This document shows positions 35,009-46,282 of a stretch of DNA of 64,000 bases, in pieces. Origin of the DNA: Botrytis cinerea B05.10. Its lineage: Eukaryota; Ascomycota; Leotiomycetes; Helotiales; Sclerotiniaceae. The stretch is taken from the NCBI RefSeq assembly GCF_000143535.2, contig NC_037318.1, positions 1,426,001 through 1,490,000 on the forward strand, read 5' to 3'. The notes beneath the pieces were generated by a model that saw only the letters and a list, made by a program, of their open reading frames with translations, had not been told where the DNA came from and ran no database searches. The position numbers and the translations under genes were made by a program. Position 1 is the stretch's first letter. Every line of letters starts with the position of its first letter.

Positions 35009-35649
35009 AATAGATGTTTCTATATGTCTCATCTTTTTGCCCGTATATTTCAAAGTTGGTTGATTGGATTCTAGACTTGAGAAGTAGAACTGTGGATATG
35101 GCATGGTGGCATAAGGCCTAGAAGATGACAGAGGGGATACTAGTGTATTGTGCGATGCGAGGTGAACAGATGATGTTGAGAATTATATAACTTTGTGTTT
35201 TCATGGATTGAAACTTTGTAGTTTTAGAAGCATAGAATTGCGGAGTTGCATTATGTCACTCGGCTATCCATATCGACAGGTATGAAAGGCTTTGTTTTAT
35301 CTAGGCTTGATATTTTACCTTGTTCTTTTTAGTTTGATGCTTTTTCGCTTGTGCTTTATTCCATGCCTATTCGTTCCTTTCGGCCTTTCTGGGTGTTCAT
35401 ATGCACGAACGTAAGAAAGAAAGCACCTTGATCAGCGTCGATAGACCACATCGATCTGGTTGTCCATAGCATACGTGACCTTCGAAGTTGGTAGGTTACC
35501 ACGCCCATTGCAATTCATCCATTGAGATGCTCTGGTGTAAGTACAGGTAAACATGTCCATGACAGATAGCTGCATTTGATTACCAAAATGTGAATTGATA
35601 TTCTCCGTTCATAGGAAGAAATATACAAGTTTACAGCTTTTTATCTCAA
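35009..35649. other. intergenic between convergent ankyrin and HET genes
   Basis: No gene seen. Confidence 0.45.
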
Positions 35650-38020
35650 TTAGATTAGATCAAGAGTTTCCCTTTCCCATCCTTCGTACTCCGCCCATTT
35701 ATACGAATCAAAATACCGATTCCCATTTGCGTGCTTCTCAGAGAGCCAGATATAGCCTACTCGCCGATAGGTTTTCATTTGCACATTAGTGTCTGCGGCA
35801 TGACTTCTACTGCCGTCTGGATCTGCAGCTCCAACTTCAGCATTTGGCATCTCATTCCCATCTCTATTCTCATCACCCACATTACCAGCCACGAGTTTCA
35901 ATACCAAACCATGTGCCTGACGTCCCTGCTTCGCAATAAAAAGAACCTTGTATCGTACATTATTCGCCTTGTATATCTTATTCGGTTCCATGTTACTCTC
36001 GCTCGGTCCTGTCCTGTCTGCTAGATCTGATTCCCGCGGGTGTGGATTGTAAAGAAACATGGATGATTTCCCTAGCCGACATGTATAAAATGCTGTTTTC
36101 CGTCGTCCTCTTCCGTTCCTTTGTACATCCCAGTGTATATACCCAGAAGGTTTACTTTTTTGGTTCGTTATGATGTCATCCACGCCTCGCATTATCATTG
36201 TACTCCCAGAAACAACTATCGAGGCCATTTTGATTTCTCCAAACGGGTTCTGGCCAGCGAGTTTCACATCGTGGGATATGAGAAGCGGGTCAATGTCCGT
36301 ATTTGTAAAGTCGGCATTGAAAGCCGTTTGATTGAATGCGATTTTGCCGTTGGTAGTCGCCCACGACCATGAAGGTGCGCGTTGAATTGATGGACTCACA
36401 TCATCTTTGTAATACCATATTAATCCTTGTCGAAAATGACTACTCCAGATTCCAGCAATGTACAAGGAGTTTGGAAACCCATGTGCCCAGAGAACGTCCC
36501 GCACTAGTGTTACGATACCAGAAAAGGCGATGAATTTATCTGAAGTACGTGTGAGGTTTCGTGAACAATAGTCAACCACCATCTGTTTGTGATACTCTTC
36601 GATGAGTTTCCTGCATGTTTGAGAATCATGGAATTCTTTCGTTGTATTCTTGCGCTCGTAAACATATCGACTTTTGACCGTATCGGGGTTTTGGAGCCCT
36701 TGAGGTAGATGTATGCGGTCTTTGATTTGATCGTAACGAAATGCTCGTTGATTGACAACTTTCCATGGACGTAAACCATCCGCAGCTTCGTAGTTGTGTA
36801 AGCATTGCCAGTAGATTTGTTGATGACCGTAAAACAATGTACGAGCTGATAATACCTCTTCTTGCAATGTCCATCCTCGTGCGGCGAGTGGTTCATCACG
36901 CAGTAAATCGCCGAGATTTTCTCGCTTGATGTTTGGAAGAACCATATCGACGTGGTCTTCAGGTTTGCCATCTTTTGATAGCTTGAGACTAATGCTAATT
37001 CCGCTAAGCTCGTAGTCCGTGAAGGTATGTAAGATGCCATCTGTAGATTTTGAAGCCGTCGAGGCTGCAATCGTAAATATGGCATCGTGATAGACTTGGC
37101 CCATGTGTTTAGATTCGATTTCCCAATCTTCCAGGGAGTCTTGCATGATGCATAAGCAGTCAATCCATAAGTATTCGAACCCGAGTCTACGGGTAAGCAA
37201 AACCGCATCTCGAAAATTGGCTGGTAATCGAGCCATTGAAATTTTGCCCTTGAACTCTTCAAGAGTTTGCGTGGTTAAGGCAATGCTGATGTGGCCACCC
37301 CAGCAATGACTCAAGGCTATATATTTACCAAACTTCCCATTTGTCGGAAGTATATAAGGATCCCGATCGTCCGAACCAACATGAATGACTCTTGATGGCA
37401 ATTCTTTATCCTCGACCAAAGGACATTCGTAATGCCTCTCATCACAAGTCTTTAACCAATCTCTAGCAATTTTGCAATTGGTCTCCGATCCAAGATCAGG
37501 ATCAATAGTATAATGACCAATTTGAAACCCCTCGACGACTCTAATTCTATCTATGACACTCGGAGTTAGTGATTCATCCCAATATCAACGGCATAATACG
37601 TACAAGAAAACAAAACCCCTTACCTCTAGGTGCCTGCAGCGACAACATCAACGGCACATCATCGTGCTCCCCAAAACCAAAACAAACCGCATTCAAAATC
37701 TCACTCCCATTTTTCTCCGGGACAACACTCTCATTTCCTCTAATCTCAACGCGAAAGCCCGTCGATAAGCCCTCTCTCTCGCTCTCCAACAACACTTCCT
37801 TGTACTTCACTTCATGCCACGGCGGCCTCTGCAGTCCCCTATCCAAAGACGCCACGAGCAATTTGCACAACTCGCAGCCTGCGCGAGCCGCGGCCACGAT
37901 ATCATCGTATGTAGAGTGATGTTTCCATTTCTTTTCATCGGCTTTGGATACGCCGGTATTTGCTTTCGCCAGGAGAATAAGATCGGTCACATTAATACTA
38001 TCGCAAAGAGCACACAGCAT
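35650..38020 (-). CDS. HET-domain (heterokaryon incompatibility) protein
   Basis: Two exons, 38020-37624 and 37550-35650, join (GTAAGG donor, CACTAAC branch, GTCATAG acceptor, phase 1) to 765 residues. The N-terminus MLCALCDS begins a Cys-rich lead (CALC, CELCKLL) common upstream of HET domains. The three HET blocks are visible: IALSHCWGG; LLTRRLGFEYLWIDCLCIMQDSLEDW; and ARGWTLQEEVLSARTLFY. In filamentous fungi such proteins trigger regulated cell death after fusion of unlike individuals or in other recognition responses; the domain may resemble TIR. No NACHT, ankyrin or WD repeats follow; the C-terminal 300 residues show only APSWSWATTNGKI, another frequent HET-protein motif. The start at 38020 is chosen because only GTG, no ATG, lies upstream in frame through a dinucleotide repeat. 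Confidence 0.92.
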
Positions 38021-38025
38021 ACCTT

Positions 38026-38063
38026 TCTCTCTCTCTCTCTCTCGCTCTCTCACACACACACAC
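38026..38063. repeat. (CT)n-(CA)n compound microsatellite just upstream of the HET start codon
   Basis: About 25 bases of CT repeat (one CG interruption) followed by about 12 bases of CA repeat, ending only five bases from the HET ATG. It therefore lies in the 5' leader of that gene. Confidence 0.85.
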
Positions 38064-38723
38064 CGAATCCAGTAACCCGTTCCGAGAATCCAAAGTACAA
38101 CAACTAACTCACAACTAACTCACCACAAAACCAAATCAAAACCAAGTCAAAACCAAACCAAAGCCAAAGAAAGACAGTAATCACAAAAAACAATCTCCAA
38201 ATTCCAAACATCAAATCCAAGGAACAAGTATCATAATCATTCTCCACCTTCCGGTCCCTCCCTCCGTCCCTCCTCGACCCGCACCGTGGCAAAAACACAT
38301 CCATTATACACCCATGCAATGCATATAAGCATGGCATGGCATGGGCGTCTATCTGCATAACGTACCAGTATCAACATCAACATCATGTATAAACGGCACA
38401 GCAGCACATCACATGACATCACATCATAGCAAAGCAAAGCAAAGCATAGTATCGCATACACACATGCACGTACACATATAAAACGCAACACACCTACCTC
38501 CCAGACGAGGAAGAAGGAATCCCTCTTCTACTGCGACTCGGATTCCCATGCTCAAAGATTGTAAGATTACTCGTATGCTAATTCGCCATGCTAAAGTCAT
38601 CTAGTTTACTTACGATTTTCGATTCTATGCTATTTTGTGCTATCCCATCCCATCCCATTCCATCCGCACACAAAGAAAACAAAACAAAAGCCCTACTCCG
38701 TACTTTCCACCCCTCTTTTCCTT

Positions 38724-38751
38724 ACTCACTCACTCACTCACTCACTCACTC
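38724..38751. repeat. (ACTC)n microsatellite
   Basis: Seven tetranucleotide actc units in a row in the HET upstream region. Confidence 0.85.
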
Positions 38752-39621
38752 ATCCCAGCCCCAGCGCTTAAAATCTAAACCCTAAAGTCTAACCCCCCCC
38801 ACCAAAACAACCCTCGCTTTCTCTTTTTCTCTCTCTCTCAACTCCTCTCTTCTCTCTTTTTCCTCCCTCACACTTCAAACCTACACACACAATCCCAGAT
38901 CTTCTCTCTTCTCCTCTCATCTCCTCTCTTCTCATCTCATCTCTTCTCATCTCATTCGTTCACGCATTCCCCATCCCATCCCGTACTCCTTACAGAATCT
39001 CAAACACATAGACCTTACCATACTATACCAAACCAAACCATCCAACCCATCCAACCCAATCCATCAAAATCCCCCTACCCCCCCTACCACCTACCAGCCA
39101 ATCAAATTCATTAGACGCGGAAACGCGGCCCCCTGCCGATAACCGCTTTTCCCTTTTCCCTCGTACCCGCATCGATCATCAGGTATAGATTGGACGATTG
39201 GATGATTGGATGATTGGGTATTTTTCATGTTACATTTACTCAATCCTTATTATTGGAAGTCTAGTTTTTTGGTCGTCAGACTCGAGGGATTGTTAGAACT
39301 GTAAACGCATGGGAATATATGATATAATAGGTATCTAATAGGTAAAGGTATCATAAGAAAACTCAGGTACGTCACTCATCTCAGCTTCTCATGCCAACTC
39401 CTCTTCTCATCTTATACCATCCACCCACCAGACGAAAGCAGATTAATAAAAAGCCATTACACAACAATAAGGGTATCTCAACGCCACATAACATGAACTC
39501 CCCATCTCCCATCTTCCCCTCTCCACTTTATTCCCCAACTTCACTCGACCTTTATCCTCATCCCCCCTGTCCAATCATTCAATCAAAACTAATCCAATTT
39601 ATACACTCCCCCCTTCCATCA

Positions 39622-40984
39622 TCAACACAACCAAATCCCCCAAACCAGCACTCCCACCAACGCCCCCCAGCTCCCCAATTTCGCTTTCTCCGACAATCCC
39701 TCTCCGGCCGTACTCTTTACCGCCATTTCATTAATATACGTCTCGTTCATCGCGGTCTCAATAATATCCTTTGTAACTTTCCCCGCGCTAGCAATTTTCC
39801 TCATCTGATCCCCTAGTACCTTCAAAATATTCGTACTCCTTCCTACTGGACAAAACACAATTTCCCATCCACCTCCCGTCGGGATGATGAACGTAGATGT
39901 TTGATCATCAAACGGATAACCATATGCATCTGGGCAGATAGCATTTGCCGCATTTGCGAAGTCATTACGAGGGCATAATTGAGGTTGATCATAAGCACCT
40001 GTGCAGCAATCCGACGGTTTGTTATCTTTAGCACAAGCGGAAAGACAGGGGTCGAATGTTGGACGTTGGATGTTGTCGTCTGGGTAAGGATAGACGCCAT
40101 CACCTGGTTTGTCGGGTGGCGTCTTTTGAAGATTCCACGGACACCAACTCATAGCTGCGTCGTTGGTAACTTTGCCCTCTAGCGGAATAGGATATGTAGA
40201 ATTTGAGGAGTTGCCGTTTGTACCTGTGACAGCTGGGGACGCGAGGTAACCGGTCGAGGCAATACAAGCGGCATTTACAAGGTTTGGTGGAATGGCTTGG
40301 AGTGCGGGATTGTCACCGGGAATGTATACAATTCCCATGGGGATATTGTAGCCATCCACTAGAGAAATATCATAGAAAGTCTGAGAACCTCCGTTTCCTG
40401 CCAAATCAAACTCCGCTAGAGTGACCGGAGTCTCGCCCTACAACAGTGAGTAACTATCCGCATGTAATAATATCAAGCAAACTTACAGTAATAGAACAAT
40501 CCAAGAGACCACCACAATCGCCAGTAACACAAGCAGAACCAGAACCATCATTCCCGGCAGCATTACTAGCTCCACCACCTCCAACCGCAAAACTACAATT
40601 GGTGCGTCCCCAAATTCTTCCTTGCCAGTCAGCACTGACTGTCAAGGACTTACTCTCTCCAGTTTGAAGAGCAAATCCTCCTACTCCAGCACCAGTTCCT
40701 GCTTGAGTACCAATTCCAGGCCATATCGTTTCAGGACACATGTTGCTCACCACCAGTGGAATTGCGCCATCTCTCTTCTTAGGAGGACCTTTCCGAACAG
40801 GTCGATTAGGGTCCCAATTTGGTTTCCAGGTAGCTCTGTTGCGATAGTATGTATGGGCATCTGCAATAGGAAGCATAGCAAGACAAATACTAGCAGCTAG
40901 GAGTTTTCTGGACATCGAGGAGGATTTTCGCGATCGGTGCGATTTGGTAGAACCCATCCTGTCCAGTGCTTTTTCGCACTTCAT
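39622..40984 (-). CDS. thaumatin-like protein with probable GPI anchor
   Basis: Exons 40984-40487 and 40437-39622 join in phase 0 (GTAAGT...GTTGTAG) to 437 residues. The signal peptide is either internal, starting at Met24 (MSRKLLAASICLAMLPIADA, start 40915), or follows a basic N-extension from 40984; I think 40915 is at least as likely. Thaumatin features are IPLVVSNMCPETIWPGIGTQ, WQGRIWGRTNCSF, GDCGG, TLAEFDLAGNGG, FYDISLVDGYNIPM, DPCLSACAKDNKPSDCCTGAYDQPQ split around Cys pairs, and YGYPFDD. The Arg, Glu and Asp residues of the acidic cleft (REDDD) are recognisable. The C-terminus ends in a hydrophobic segment (WGALVGVLVWGIWLC), as in GPI-anchored wall proteins. Plant relatives bind or hydrolyse beta-glucans; here a cell-wall role is inferred. 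Confidence 0.88.
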
Positions 40985-43053
40985 AATGAATTCGACCTCA
41001 GAATATGTTATCGTTCAATTGGTAAAATCGTAACTCGTATTCACATTCGTAAATTTGTATCTCAACACACAAGTTCGTTGGAAGAAAAACAAAGTAGCAA
41101 AACAAACAAAAACAAGCCAAAGGAAGGTAGAGGTATATTAGAATCAAGGATCCTGGATCGCCACAGTTATTCCTTGATATCGTGGGTAAGATGAAGCAAG
41201 ATTTCCTCGACTTGGTTGAATTGGCCTGGTTGGTCTCGTCTGGTATGGTTATTCTCCTCCGATCTGATGTGAATGGATATGGTTGGTCAGAAGCTTCCCA
41301 AACAAACCGTTTCAATACCAATCACTCAATCCCTCATAAACCAAGACCAAACTTCCCAGGCCCAATTTTCCAAGTCAGAATCCAAAGATGCAATTATGGA
41401 GAAAGGCCGACGACCAGTCAATGTAGACAGACCCCGGACGAAAGCTCTCAGACAAACAAGCAGTAAAGCGAGAGCCCTTCAATAATACTCAAAATAGACG
41501 TTCACTCAATCAATCAATCACCCAAATTCCTCCTCAGCCCTCCGAAATCTACCCCTCCACCAAATCACCAAGTATATATATCCTAGGTATCGTATGCCCA
41601 AGAATCCTATCCTATCGCACCGCCAAAGACAAGAAAATGACGTATCCGAGTATTTTGGCTTCGGATGATCGTTTATAAAAAAAGCGAAAGGGTGGGATAA
41701 GTACCAATTGCAAGCCCGCTATGAATTCTTCGTCCTCAAACGACTAGGATACAAATCTTGATTTCGGCCCCTCCTTACCCTTATTCCTATCCCTCCGTAC
41801 GATCAACCCACACCGCAGCCCGACCCTCCAAAGCCTCAACGGTTTGTGGACGAAGTTTAATTCCTGACAGCGGGAGCTTGTAAGGGTTTGAAATGGAAGT
41901 CTGTGAGCCAGCCAATCTGTACACTCCTAGGTATGGAATGATATGTTAACCACCCGCAAAAGCTTCAACCCCACAAAAGGCTACCTTGAGCAAAAAGAAT
42001 GTATGTAGGTAAGCGCCCAAGCAGAGGCTATTCAATGAAACATAGATATACGAATAGGTAGGTGTAGAAGAGCGCGGTTAGAAAAGTATGTTTAAGAATG
42101 CGTATTCGAAAGAGTGTGAAGAATTGTAAAGAATCAAAGAATAACGAATGGTTTGTGAGTATGTACACAGTGAAAAAGTTTCATGTCAATCTATCTAGCT
42201 GTTGTTGATACTTTGATGCCGACTTAGTGTCGTGAAACGTCAGGTACGATGTCATTAGTGCCTTCCATTTTTAGATGGCTTAGGGTATAATTGGATGGTT
42301 TTCAGAGAGCGGCCATTGTAGTAGTGGTTACTAGGAAGGGAAGGGAACCATTCGCAGGTGGTGCTACCGATACCGAGACCGAGACACAAGCGTATCAAGG
42401 GAGGGACGACTAGCCTTAAGGCTTGGGGATATTGCGAGGAGTATAAGGATGTATAGTTCCATTGCGATGGATTTGATTTGACAGAAACCTATATACTGAA
42501 TTCATTATACATACATACATACGTGCATCCATCATCACATCACTCCAATCACATTTGCAATTTCTAAATCTAAATCTAAATCTTTCAATAGTCGTGTAAT
42601 TTTCACCAACTACAGGCCAAAATGAGCAAATAGGTATCGTATCAACTGTCTAAACTATGGACCCATTCGTTCCTATCATTGAGATGCAAAAAATCATCCA
42701 TCCTTTCATCAATGTGCTAGAAGAAATAACTCGATCTGATCCAAACGACTTATTTTTCATCCATCCATCATGCACATCACACCACCAGTTTTAGATCTGA
42801 TCACTCCTCGTCAATCGACCCAGGCAGTCACTTCTTCTTTGCTCAACAATCTCCTAGTTCGTCATGAAAATCATTGCAGAAAGGCTTCCTGCTATCAAAT
42901 CTTAAATTGCTTCCTTACACTCCAGCGCCGTGCATCGCAAATTGTGATGCTACTGTAAGTAAGCTGATATCGAACAACGCTAAGTAGTAAAAAAAAGAAA
43001 TTCGTCGAATCCAATCCTTATTATTTTTTTTTATAGTTGGTGGAGAGGAAAGA
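40985..43053. other. intergenic, 2 kb
   Basis: Lies upstream of the thaumatin-like gene and downstream of the Hsp70-like gene. No supported frames; short ones at 40998-41485 and 42770-42958 have no motifs. ATACATAC and TCTAAA short repeats occur near 42510-42580. Confidence 0.45.
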
Positions 43054-45435
43054 TTATCTGAATCTAGAAGTGCAACGACCCATGACTTCACCTTGGCAAA
43101 CAAGTTCTGCATTGAATTCGGACCCATCAAGCGTGAGGTAGATATCAAAGTACACTCGATAGAATGTGCCTTGCGGGGTATCCATTCTCTCAAAATCCTT
43201 TTCAAGATTCTTGCGAGAGAGATCCGATGTAAGAGTAACAACTTCCTTGACACCTGTTGATATGTTAGTAAACACTAGGATGTACCTGATTACAAAGAAA
43301 CTTACGTGGATCTTTTGTATATTCGGGGCAAACATCATCGTCACAAGCATACAAGATATCCTCATACATCAAAGTTGCTCCCGGTGCAACCTGTCTAAAG
43401 AATGATACCTTGACTGGCTCACCAATCTTGACTCTTTGTCCCTTCTGTACAAAAATTTGACGAGTAAACTTGCAACGATCCTTACCATCCAAGGATGGAA
43501 CACGGTAAGCTTCTGGATGATGTCCTTCCTTGAAAGGTTGCAGAGTTGCCATGAGGTAATGACGACGAGCTACACGGGATGTAATGACTCTTTCGGTGAT
43601 ACCAGCAGTAACGGCACCCTTAACAATAGCAGCTACGGAATCCATAGGACGCACTACCTTAGCTTGGAACTGGGGTGGTACATGAAGTTTGATCTGTTGG
43701 AAAAGATACTCAGATGCACCAAAACCACCAACAACCAAGACATTTTGAAGTGTTCGGTTTTGTGCTTGGATAGCAATGATTTGGTTGCGAACCAATTCCA
43801 GAATTCGATTGACGACTGGCTCGAAACACTGTAGAATCTCTTCGTTGGTGAAAGTCATATATCCCTCTTCGATTCCTGCCTCGGGGAACTCTGCTTCAAT
43901 GCCCACGTCCACTGCCCATTTCTGATTGTTATTCCTGAAATCTGCCTTGATTCTGTTCTCAAAATCCATAATACACTTTGCATACACTCTTCCAGCTGTC
44001 TTCGAACCTTCGGGCAACTTCATCTTTCGGATCTTGGTTCGCAAGATATTACTAAAGTTTCGATTCAATGCAGTAGACCCGCAAGAATCACCAGATCCTG
44101 CCGTGCACTCGGAAACCGTGAATGGTGACTCTTCCTCAACCTCATATGCAATCAAATCGACAGTTCCACCACCACAATCAACAATGAGTACAGCATCATG
44201 AATCTTGAGGTTCAAGAGACCAGCCTTTGAGCAAAACAAAGCAGCAGCTTCGGGCTCTGTAATCAGTGTCAATCGATTGTCGTTCTCATCCCTCAAGAAT
44301 CCAGCCTGAATGGCAGCAGCTCGGGTTGCAGCTTTTCCGGCATCATTCCAAATGGCGGGGACTGTAAGATAGTATCGAATGTTTCTTTCTTCCCGATTGA
44401 ATACCTCTCCTAAAGTTTTTTGTAATTGATTTCTCATTGCCTGTCGAAGTTTAAAGAGGTAATCTGCTGCGACGTCGATCTCAGACTTTCCTGGTGGAAG
44501 GGGAGGAAGGTTAATGGGATCGATATATGTGTTTCCGGAAAGCATCAATTGAAGCTTGAACCATTCTACTTTTTGTACACCTGGCTTTGGGTAACCAGTT
44601 GGTGCCAAAGCATCTGCAATGTCAGGACCCCATCCAACGACTTTCTGGTATTGATCATAGTACAGAACGGTGGGAATCTAAGCATGTTAGCATATTTATG
44701 AACCTGCAACAGCCAATTTCCATATGTTACCTTCTGCTTTGTGTATGATCCTGCTCCAGGCCATTCAGTGATAATGTCTTCTTTGGCCTCGGTGTTGGTC
44801 GCAAAAGCGAAGGCCACACCTGAGAAAGTCGTACCCTAAAAGTCGTAAATTAGTTATGCGAAATCTGAGAGAGATCTTGATATGCTTACAAAATCGATTC
44901 CGACGATGAGCTGTGCCTTACTCTTACCAGCGCCTTCAACCTCTACCGCATTATTCCTTGCTCCATATTGAGGGCCGGCAGCTTGCATCGGTGCTCCTCC
45001 AGCACCATACTGAGGAGGGTGATTGTATTGGGGTGGCCCAGATGGAGGAGGAGGTCCTCCCATACCTCCTTGTTGTGGAGGATAGCCGCCGGTGGCAGCT
45101 GTGTTAATCGGTGGTGGCCCGCCCATCATCTGTGTAGGAGGGGTTCGTGGAGTACCTTGAGCCATGGGAGACGTCGTGCGTCCAACAGGTGTATATTGAT
45201 TCGAGTAGCTGGGCGGTCTTACGCCAGCACCTCCCTGATGATTCATAGGTAAGCTTGCCGTGGAAGAGGAAGCAGTTTGTGTAGTAGGGGCAGGCTGTCC
45301 GGGTGATTGCGCGAGTTGTGGTGACGAGGAAGTGGAAGTGGGGTTCTGCGGGACAGAGGTTGAGATATTGTTTGCACTTGATTTACGTTTGGAACCGAAC
45401 CCAAGGCTTTTGAAGCGGGCGTTCATAGAACTCAT
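43054..45435 (-). CDS. Hsp70-like ATPase-domain protein with proline-rich N-terminus
   Basis: Exons 45435-44890, 44835-44731, 44677-43306 and 43253-43054 join to 740 residues, all phases and splice sites consistent. Residues 1-170 are low-complexity, rich in Pro, Gly, Gln, Ser and Thr (for example GGPPPPSGPPQYNHPPQYG). The actin/Hsp70 fold follows: phosphate-1 loop VGIDFGTTFSGVAF at about 178-191, YYLTVPAIW, EPEAAALFC, phosphate-2 loop LIVDCGGGTVDL, and adenosine loop NVLVVGGFGASEYL. The substrate-binding half does not look like canonical DnaK/Ssa, and no EEVD ends the protein (it ends RCTSRFR). This is the HSPA12-like non-canonical Hsp70 group, which is expanded in filamentous fungi; ATP binding is likely, client and role unknown. 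Confidence 0.88.
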
Positions 45436-46257
45436 AAGGTCTACGAAGGGTGGTGCTTTTAAGAAAAACTTCTCAAAGAAGTAAAAGTCGTGGAAAGCGA
45501 AGGACGAAGGAGGAATGAAACGGTATCGTAATCGTATCTAAAATGCGATGGATGTCCAGTCGCCGGTGTCAGCCAACCTGTTGAGTGGTCGCTAGTTCCC
45601 TAGCGACTTGGGGCTGAGTCGAATGAGATTCTTTGACCTGGTCGGAAGGATTTCTGGTCCAAAGTGTACGGATGACATGAAATCTGCAGGAACGGGATAT
45701 TAAAAAAGAATCGTCCTATTGAGCCAAATCGTAATATTGTAGGTCGGTATGGATAATTATTGAGGACTAGTGGGCGAGGACTAGTGGGTGAGCGAGTGGA
45801 GTGTGGGAGTTTGTGTGCACTGGTGTACGTGATAAATAAAATGGATCTTGCGGTAGATAAGATGGGGATGCGAACAACGAATTCCGTGAATTGAAAGACT
45901 GGATGCAGAGCAGCACCTTGGATATCTGGGGGACGTGGGTGGCAGAGAAGTCAAGGAGAGTAAAGAGAGCAAGGTTGGGTGGCGGCGGACGGCAGCGGAC
46001 GGTGGTGGGTGATGGTGGGTGATGGTGGGTGATGGTTTGTGGGACGGGTTGTTGGTTGACGAGAAGATGGAATTGGCGGAATCGATCAAAGTGGAAGGTT
46101 GATGGAGGGCGAGGGGGCAGCCGGTCGTAAATGGAGAGTGAATGTGTTCTTTCTCGATGGTATGCTGACAACAGCAACAAATCGCTTTGTTCTTTGACCG
46201 CAAGGATTGCTTGCTTGCCGGGTGATTATGATTTGCCTGTCTGGAACTGGCATGCAC

Positions 46258-46282
46258 ATGTATATGTATATGTATATGTATG
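46258..46282. repeat. (TATATG)n microsatellite
   Basis: About four copies of tatatg in the Hsp70-like upstream region. Confidence 0.8.

Larger units (their letters stand above)
38021..39621. other. intergenic, HET promoter region with many simple repeats
   Basis: No gene supported. The plus strand is strongly pyrimidine-rich from about 38815 to 38960. AC/AAC-rich stretches lie near 38100-38170. Confidence 0.5.
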
